10,000 nucleotides of DNA, taken from positions 77,501-87,500 of the forward strand of contig KV908460.1 of assembly GCA_002005505.1 (NCBI GenBank), given 5' to 3'. Below, piece after piece: positions 7,101 to 10,000 of the stretch. Numbering within the stretch: position 1 is the first letter of the stretch; every line of letters begins with the position of its first letter. The notes beneath the pieces were generated by a model, which was not told the DNA's origin, made no database searches, and saw nothing but the letters and a program-made list of their open reading frames with translations. This stretch comes from Botryococcus braunii (lineage: Eukaryota; Chlorophyta; Trebouxiophyceae). The position numbers and the translations under genes are program-made.

Positions 7101-8994
7101 ATGCTGGGTTGCTGGCAATGTGGCTCACAACTAAGTAGAATATTCTAGTAACAATGAACCTTCTTGAATCCCATCAGCAACCCCCGATCTAATGACAACA
7201 AAGGTACCATCTCAAAGATGAGGATAAACTTTGACCCAGCCTGATCAACCCTCCCAAATGTACTCGCCAACGGTATTCTTAACTCTGAAACATTCCCAAA
7301 ACACGGCTCCATAGCTCTCAGTCATGCGCGAGAGGCGCCAGCATGACAGCAGCCTCCTAACCACCCTTAAGGCAGCTCCAATAATTGCCCTTGCATGGTT
7401 CTGGCATTTCTTCAGAAGGAACTTGGACTCCATACTTTTTCGAAAGGGAAAAACAAACCGTCAACCGATAGTATATCATCTCATGTGCACCCGTTGGGAT
7501 TTTCTAATGTATCAAATGATATGAACGTTTGATGCATGGGTACTTTGAGTATGATGTGGTCTATTCAGTGACCAGCACCAGTCATGGCACCCAATGCACT
7601 GAACCCCAGCTACACAATAGGCTTCTCAAGCATCAAGGAAAGCACCTTGATGAATTCCTTCTGCACATCACACAACGCTCCGCATTGGTCATTGCTGTTG
7701 GTCCAAAATTCCCACTCAACCTGTTCCAAGCACACACAGCATTGTCAGCAGATGTATGCTACCACCCAGCAGCCAAAAACATGTTATGAGAAACAATGTT
7801 ACAGAAATGACGTGGACACTAACTAAGGTAGTGCGCTTCAACATGAAGACAAACTACGGCAGTGTGCTTCAATCTGGTACCTTGGAGGCACGTGGAAGAA
7901 CGTCGTGCCAATCCATAACAACATAAACATCAGTTTTTTGATCCAGCAACTCCTTCAGCGTGTCTCCATACTGCTTCTTAATGAAGGCTGCTGGAATTGT
8001 GATATTCTTCAGGTACCTGTTAATCCCAACCCCAACGACATGAAATGCAACTCGTGGTATCCTCAGTGTCTCATCAAAAAGGCAGAAATCCGTAAAGGCA
8101 TACGTTAAGGACTCATCCTGATCTTGGGGGGCTTCCATAGTAGTGTCCTTATCCTCATAATTCACAACGATCACCTGGGGCCCAAAACCAATCCCTTAAC
8201 AAATTCATGTCCCTCAAGGTGCTGGAACATGATTATCTATAAGTAACATGTGCAAGTTCCAAAGTTTGTGTGAATACAGTAGGCATACCCCTTGAGCACC
8301 AGCGTTCTGTGCGTGCCAAACTTTCTCAGCAAATTTGCAAGGCTGCATTCCGTCTTCAACTACGAGGATTGAAAATTAATTTGTTAACAAAGGCATCTCA
8401 TAATATCCCAATCTCCATCGCAAAACATGCAGCATTGCAAGAAAACTTACTTGGACCACGATCAACTAGCATGATGTAGGTAGTGTCTTGCTCGCCGGGC
8501 CGTGATGTCTTGAGGTCATAAGGAGGATCCGCTTGCTGCAAAATAGTGAACGCAGATTAATACGCTAAAGCACATCGACTCTCCAGACCGACCAGGAGTA
8601 CTAACTTACACCGGAACCTCACCTTAAAATCTTTGCAGGCAAAATTGCAGCCTGGGCTACAAGTATGTCCTTTGCTTGGATACACTAGCTTTCCCCTGTG
8701 GCCACATCCCACCACTTCAGTGCAGTGCGATCACTTCTAGAGGAATGAGCGAGAAGCGACCCGGACACGTCTAGTATCCTCATCATCAATAGCCCTAGAC
8801 ACGCACCGCAGCTCTCCTCCATATCGGGGGCTTCCAAAATTGGCTAAACTCATGTCAAAACCATCTCTGTATTCTCTCGCTGCATCAGGGGGAAGCGCAA
8901 TCTTTAGCCCACCCTGCTCGATAAAGAAAGTGCCGACAGCGCTTCTAACAATACAGAGCGCCAGGCCGGCTAGCAATAGCCCGCCTTGCACCAT
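2518..8994 (-). CDS. VSR: Vacuolar sorting receptor (BP-80/VSR family), 15 exons, complete
   Basis: Type I membrane receptor that binds soluble vacuolar cargo in the Golgi/TGN and delivers it to prevacuolar compartments. Joined exons (minus strand, in order): 8994-8807, 8695-8623, 8535-8451, 8359-8289, 8174-8104, 8016-7881, 7720-7646, 6982-6785, 6307-6170, 5981-5841, 5668-5487, 4696-4496, 3966-3900, 3350-3170, 2810-2518. This gives 2100 nt, 699 residues plus TAA; all introns are GT-AG and all phases agree. Visible parts: signal peptide 1-21, PA domain about 24-165, family motifs [10 protein letters not shown] (~251-260), RYCTPDP (278-284) and [16 protein letters not shown] (~395-410), EGF-like modules 440-603, membrane helix ~634-657, and a tail with [12 protein letters not shown] (669-680). 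Flowering-plant VSRs are about 620-630 residues; the excess is in the EGF-side region and PA loops. N-glycosylation sequons lie at N167 and N246. The family call is firm; a few splice sites (introns 3, 13, 14) are less certain. Confidence 0.93.
2811..3169 (-). other. Intron 14 of VSR (359 nt)
   Basis: GTGTGG...CACTAG. The stretch 2880-2980 is rich in CACACG/GCACGC steps that give Cys-rich spurious reading frames. The 3' end holds two candidate acceptors, CAG ending at 2818 and TAG ending at 2811. Confidence 0.65.
3170..3350 (-). CDS. VSR: VSR exon 14: Cys-rich lumenal module before the membrane
   Basis: Residues 543-602 plus one base. It carries [35 protein letters not shown] and IPGT: seven cysteines (562, 564, 567, 579, 583, 588, 595). 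The C-x-C-P part resembles the CKCPPGF end of plant VSR EGF2. The start follows CTGCAG with a CTAAT branch-like site just before it. A later in-frame acceptor would shorten the poorly conserved first ~15 residues. Donor CAG/GTGTGG, phase 1. Confidence 0.8.
3351..3899 (-). other. Intron 13 of VSR (549 nt)
   Basis: GTAAGG...GCTAATGCTGCAG. A further small exon could be hidden here, because the family segment between GGCW and C-x-C-P is poorly conserved. I found none with matching phase (0 in, 0 out). Confidence 0.65.
3900..3966 (-). CDS. VSR: VSR exon 13: 67-nt exon, start of extra EGF-like module
   Basis: Residues 521-542 (codon 520 is split and gives Glu). C521 closes the Ca-binding [20 protein letters not shown] then opens another module resembling NECLENNGGCW. 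Both boundaries are strong (CTGCAG and GTAAGG), with phase 2 in and phase 0 out as the neighbours require. A 47-unit AC/GT repeat lies about 50 nt upstream of the acceptor in transcript sense. Confidence 0.88.
3967..4495 (-). other. Intron 12 of VSR (529 nt) with AC/GT microsatellite
   Basis: GTATGT...CTGCAG. Apart from the dinucleotide repeat at 4017-4110 I recognise nothing in it. The dipeptide ORFs on both strands come only from the repeat. Confidence 0.8.
4017..4110 (+). repeat. Perfect (AC)47 microsatellite
   Basis: 94 bases of uninterrupted AC on the plus strand, so GT/TG repeats in the VSR pre-mRNA. It lies inside intron 12 with its near edge 51 nt upstream of the first base of exon 13 in transcript sense. 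The lack of any interruption suggests high length variability between individuals. Confidence 0.98.
4496..4696 (-). CDS. VSR: VSR exon 12: first EGF end and Ca-binding EGF
   Basis: Residues 454-519. [18 protein letters not shown] matches TACKDTFRGRVCEC of the first VSR EGF and completes six cysteines (440, 450, 461, 470, 472, 487). It is followed by [14 protein letters not shown] and [17 protein letters not shown], equivalent to [27 protein letters not shown]. NINEC with [10 protein letters not shown] fits the calcium-binding EGF pattern. Acceptor TATGTAG; donor GTATGT, phase 2. Confidence 0.92.
4697..5486 (-). other. Intron 11 of VSR (790 nt, longest)
   Basis: GTGGGC...TATGTAG. It holds a 17-base C run on the plus strand (G run in the transcript). 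A stretch at 4909-5002 is flanked by CAG and GTAATT like an exon, but its 94 nt would break the frame, so I leave it as intron. Confidence 0.7.
5192..5213 (+). repeat. C17 run with short CCCC extension
   Basis: Seventeen Cs (5192-5208), one T, then four Cs. In VSR pre-mRNA this is a long G run inside intron 11. Run length may be affected by sequencing error. Confidence 0.95.
5487..5668 (-). CDS. VSR: VSR exon 11: thioredoxin-like strand and start of first EGF
   Basis: Residues 393-452 plus two bases. [18 protein letters not shown] matches [36 protein letters not shown] matches VLKALCAGFQETTEPAIC. It then enters the first EGF (C440, C450). The acceptor CTCCAG was chosen because GSTGE/VYILPT aligns without gap to GSRGDVTILPT. 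Donor CCAG/GTGGGC, phase 2; it was preferred over a downstream GTAAGC at 5461 because that one is out of phase with the strong acceptor of exon 12. Confidence 0.88.
5841..5981 (-). CDS. VSR: VSR exon 10: CMGDP segment
   Basis: Residues 346-392. [20 protein letters not shown] matches [20 protein letters not shown], then a basic Gly-rich end ([10 protein letters not shown]). The stretch before CMGDP ([14 protein letters not shown]) is four residues longer than, and unlike, the flowering-plant sequence. The acceptor CGTAG is set by phase 0 and by an in-frame stop just upstream. Donor GTAAGA. Confidence 0.88.
6170..6307 (-). CDS. VSR: VSR exon 9: WWDYVTKF segment
   Basis: Residues 300-345. [20 protein letters not shown] and [12 protein letters not shown] match [31 protein letters not shown]. 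It ends KYTEECAEQ (family KYTKECADG). Acceptor TTTACAG; donor CAG/GTATGA, phase 0. Confidence 0.95.
6308..6784 (-). other. Intron 8 of VSR (477 nt)
   Basis: GTGGCC...TTTACAG. Exons 8 and 9 join as KDIVQ/ENIRQ without loss compared with plant VSRs. I see no repeat or RNA gene in it. Confidence 0.8.
6785..6982 (-). CDS. VSR: VSR exon 8: central lumenal region (TPHYI / RYCTPDP)
   Basis: Residues 234-299. It carries [32 protein letters not shown] and GYSGKDIVQ, matching FTPHYITWYCPEAF, QCKSQCINHGRYCAPDP and GYDGKDVVVQ of plant VSRs. The sequon N246-H-T is present. Acceptor TGTAG; donor CAG/GTGGCC, phase 0. There is no gap between this exon and exon 9 in the family alignment. Confidence 0.94.
6983..7645 (-). 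other. Intron 7 of VSR (663 nt)
   Basis: No coding segment of the VSR family is missing here: exon 7 (ending FIK) and exon 8 (starting [10 protein letters not shown]) are contiguous in the family alignment. Short ORFs on both strands (7245-7433 minus, 7324-7524 plus) have no recognisable motif. Confidence 0.75.
7646..7720 (-). CDS. VSR: VSR exon 7: [14 protein letters not shown] segment
   Basis: Residues 209-233. [17 protein letters not shown] matches VEYELWTNSNDECGPKC, the start of the conserved central lumenal region of VSRs. Acceptor GAACAG; donor AAG/GTGCTT (weak consensus), phase 0. Confidence 0.92.
7881..8016 (-). CDS. VSR: VSR exon 6: end of PA domain (YLKNITIP)
   Basis: Residues 164-208. 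[21 protein letters not shown] is nearly identical to the family's [21 protein letters not shown], followed by [10 protein letters not shown] (family LDWRESVPHP). N167-I-T is a conserved glycosylation sequon. Acceptor AACAG, donor AAG/GTACCA, phase 0. Confidence 0.93.
8017..8103 (-). other. Intron 5 of VSR: 87 nt, open in frame
   Basis: The GTATGC...AACAG intron is exactly 29 codons long and has no stop in the VSR frame, so the unspliced transcript stays readable through exons 5 and 6. The extra peptide would fall just before YLKNITIP, where known VSRs have no insert. Splicing is therefore the expected main form. Confidence 0.75.
8104..8174 (-). CDS. VSR: VSR exon 5: PA domain, acidic stretch
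   Basis: Residues 140-162 plus two bases. It starts [10 protein letters not shown], matching ILVADDKDE of the family, followed by an acidic stretch ending DQDESL. Acceptor CCCCAG, donor AAC/GTATGC, phase 2. The 87-nt intron that follows has no stop in this frame. Confidence 0.88.
8289..8359 (-). CDS. VSR: VSR exon 4: PA domain, [10 protein letters not shown] motif
   Basis: Residues 117-139. [18 protein letters not shown] matches CFFTLKAWNAQKAGASA of plant VSRs. The acceptor is set by phase: the TAG ending at 8360 keeps frame after exon 3 and adds IEDGMQ before PC. The nearer CAG, which would start directly at CCTTGC, does not join in frame. Donor GTATGC, phase 0. Confidence 0.84.
8451..8535 (-). 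CDS. VSR: VSR exon 3: PA domain, LVDRG motif
   Basis: Residues 88-115 plus one base. It ends [11 protein letters not shown], equivalent to PTFLLVDRGDC in plant VSRs; the Arg-Gly (R113-G114) belongs to the cargo-binding loop known from the Arabidopsis VSR1 PA structure. Acceptor TTTTGCAG; donor GTAAGT is a perfect consensus, phase 1. Confidence 0.9.
8623..8695 (-). CDS. VSR: VSR exon 2: PA domain strand and Cys-rich insert
   Basis: Codon 63 end plus residues 64-87, beginning GKLVYPSKG and ending ACKDFK. It matches the family segment around VVYP...ACKSF, but carries a TCSPGCNF insert with two extra cysteines. The acceptor is CACAG and the donor AAG/GTGAGG, phase 0. At 73 nt it is too short for simple ORF calling. 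Confidence 0.87.
8807..8994 (-). CDS. VSR: VSR exon 1: signal peptide and start of PA domain
   Basis: Residues 1-62 plus two bases of codon 63. The ATG at 8994-8992 opens a hydrophobic leader ([12 protein letters not shown]) ending at SAVG, with likely cleavage after G21. It then runs into [14 protein letters not shown] and [13 protein letters not shown], which match the VSR N-terminus (FVVEKNSLKV...NFGVPQYGG). The donor GTGCGT is at 8806, phase 2. Reading on past the donor gives a short tail without family similarity. Confidence 0.92.
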
Positions 8995-9235
8995 CTTTTC
9001 TTTGAAACTACAATGAGTGTATACAATCGGGGTTTTTTTTCCTCGTGGCGAGACGTCTTGCGGAGTTTCTTCTTATGACGACCCTTTGCTAGGGAGGAAT
9101 CGAGGGTTTCGACCTCCCACGTGATAGCAGAAACGTGTTGCCTTTCACATCCTGCAGTGCATGGGGGACCTTCATAGGTTGGAATGGCAGTGGCCGAGGG
9201 CAGGCGGTTCTCTTTTTTTAAGAGAGTCCACGTCA
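8995..9235 (-). promoter_or_regulatory. VSR: VSR upstream region with three ACGT-core motifs
   Basis: This is the only non-LINE sequence directly upstream of the VSR ATG. It holds GACGTC (9052-9057), a palindromic G-box CACGTG (9118-9123) and CCACGTCA (9228-9235, TGACGTGG in gene sense). ACGT cores are bZIP/bHLH binding sites in green plants, and TGACGTG-type sites occur in ER-stress promoters. I see no clear TATA box in gene sense. Function is inferred from motif and position only. Confidence 0.4.
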
Positions 9236-9583
9236 CCGGTAAAATATTATAGCAGAATAGAGCTCTCTATTACATTGCGGACCTTTATGCGATTTAGATT
9301 AGGGTGTCATGACCTTCCTATTGATAAAGGTAGACAACAAGGCATCCCTCGAGACCAGAGGATTTGCACGAGGTGCTCCTTAGAGCTCGTTGGTGATGAA
9401 CATCATCTGTTGTTCACCTGTCCGGCTGTACAACATGTACGGCAACAATTTATGCATCTCTTTCAACAAAGGAGTCGATCTGTACAGACGTTTATGTGGC
9501 AAGAAGACCTTGAAGGGGTTGCCAAATTTGTGACTAGAGCATTGGAGAGCTACCTCACTCTCCCAGGTGCTGTGCGACCTTAG
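9128..9583 (+). mobile_element. Non-LTR (LINE-type) retrotransposon fragment, C-terminal end of RT polyprotein
   Basis: Frame open from 9128 (first ATG 9161, 140 codons from there) to TAG at 9581-9583. From about 9240 the protein reads like the region after the reverse transcriptase in LINE ORF2 proteins: LRTFMRFRLGCHDLPIDKGR, GIPRDQRICTRC and VGDEHHLLFTCPAV. C69, C72, H81/H82 and C87 (numbered from the ATG) make a CCHC-type finger, coded from 9365. No reverse-transcriptase or endonuclease domain lies upstream, so this is probably a 5'-truncated copy, as is usual for LINEs. The frame is not broken, which suggests fairly recent arrival. The 3' limit of the element and target-site duplications could not be set. 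It is head-to-head with the VSR gene; its coding part starts about 240 bp upstream of the VSR ATG. Confidence 0.8.
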
Positions 9584-10000
9584 TTGGCTAAGATATGGGT
9601 CATTCATTGTACTGCCGTCCTCTTCAGCCCTAGTGGCTGGTCTTTGGATGTAATCTTCCTTCCTTCCTATTCTAATATATCATATGCCGGAAAATGGCGT
9701 ACCCATACAGTAATGCACATCATATTTGACGAAGGCATAAATAGGAGTCTTGCATACAAGGGTATCTTTGGCACTACGTCAGATACTCTGCTGCCCCTCG
9801 CAGTTTCTGCCAACAAGTGATTCCTGGCTAATATTTGTACATTGTTGAGTTGAACTGAGGCTGATAAAGCTGAAATTGCAAGGATTGTTTGTGCGGTTAC
9901 CTCCTCCTTTAGAATAAAGAGTGAACCCGCACACAATAAATCCTGCATTCCAGTTCCTGTTTGTAAGAGGGCATCCGCATTTGTGCTTGCGCGACTCCGA
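9584..10000. other. No supported gene; possibly 3' part of the LINE copy
   Basis: The sequence follows the LINE stop codon. AATAAA occurs at 9912-9917 and again near 9934, but no poly-A tail or short tandem tail marks an element end before the window closes. The minus ORF at 9667-9948 has no recognisable motif. Confidence 0.5.

Noticed and set aside
7245..7524. Overlapping ORFs on both strands in intron 7
   Set aside because: No family similarity, and the VSR alignment has no gap at this place.

Overview
The window looks like nuclear DNA of a green-lineage eukaryote, perhaps an alga or an early-diverging land plant. The evidence is an intron-split gene for a vacuolar sorting receptor (VSR, the BP-80 family typical of plants), GT-AG introns, long homopolymer and dinucleotide runs, and a piece of a non-LTR retrotransposon. 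I see no bacterial operon features, CRISPR array, rRNA or tRNA. The species cannot be fixed from this sequence.

The main content is one minus-strand gene, from an ATG at 8994 down to a TAA at 2518. I rebuilt 15 exons by hand from residue similarity to the VSR family and from splice-site phase. The joined coding length is 2100 nt (699 residues plus stop) and every junction keeps frame. The order is: signal peptide, protease-associated (PA) cargo-binding domain (exons 1-6), central Cys-rich/thioredoxin-like lumenal region (exons 7-11), EGF-like modules (exons 11-14), then one transmembrane helix and a short cytosolic tail with a YMPL sorting motif (exon 15). Such receptors carry soluble cargo from the Golgi to the vacuole.

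Unusual points are: a Ca-binding EGF module followed by another, non-canonical Cys-rich module before the membrane (in flowering plants the Ca-binding EGF is last); an insertion beside the conserved Arg-Gly of the PA cargo loop; an 87-nt intron that is open and in frame; two acceptors 7 nt apart before the membrane exon, only one of which keeps the membrane helix with the preferred donor; and a perfect 47-unit AC/GT repeat about 50 nt upstream of the acceptor of a 67-nt exon.

Right of the gene, on the plus strand and head-to-head with it, 9128-9583 holds the C-terminal end of a LINE-type reverse-transcriptase polyprotein (CCHC-type finger), probably 5'-truncated. Left of the gene, 130-2517 has no gene I can support, only G/C homopolymer tracts and small repeats. 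The first ~130 bases may hold the edge of another coding region, with the strand uncertain.
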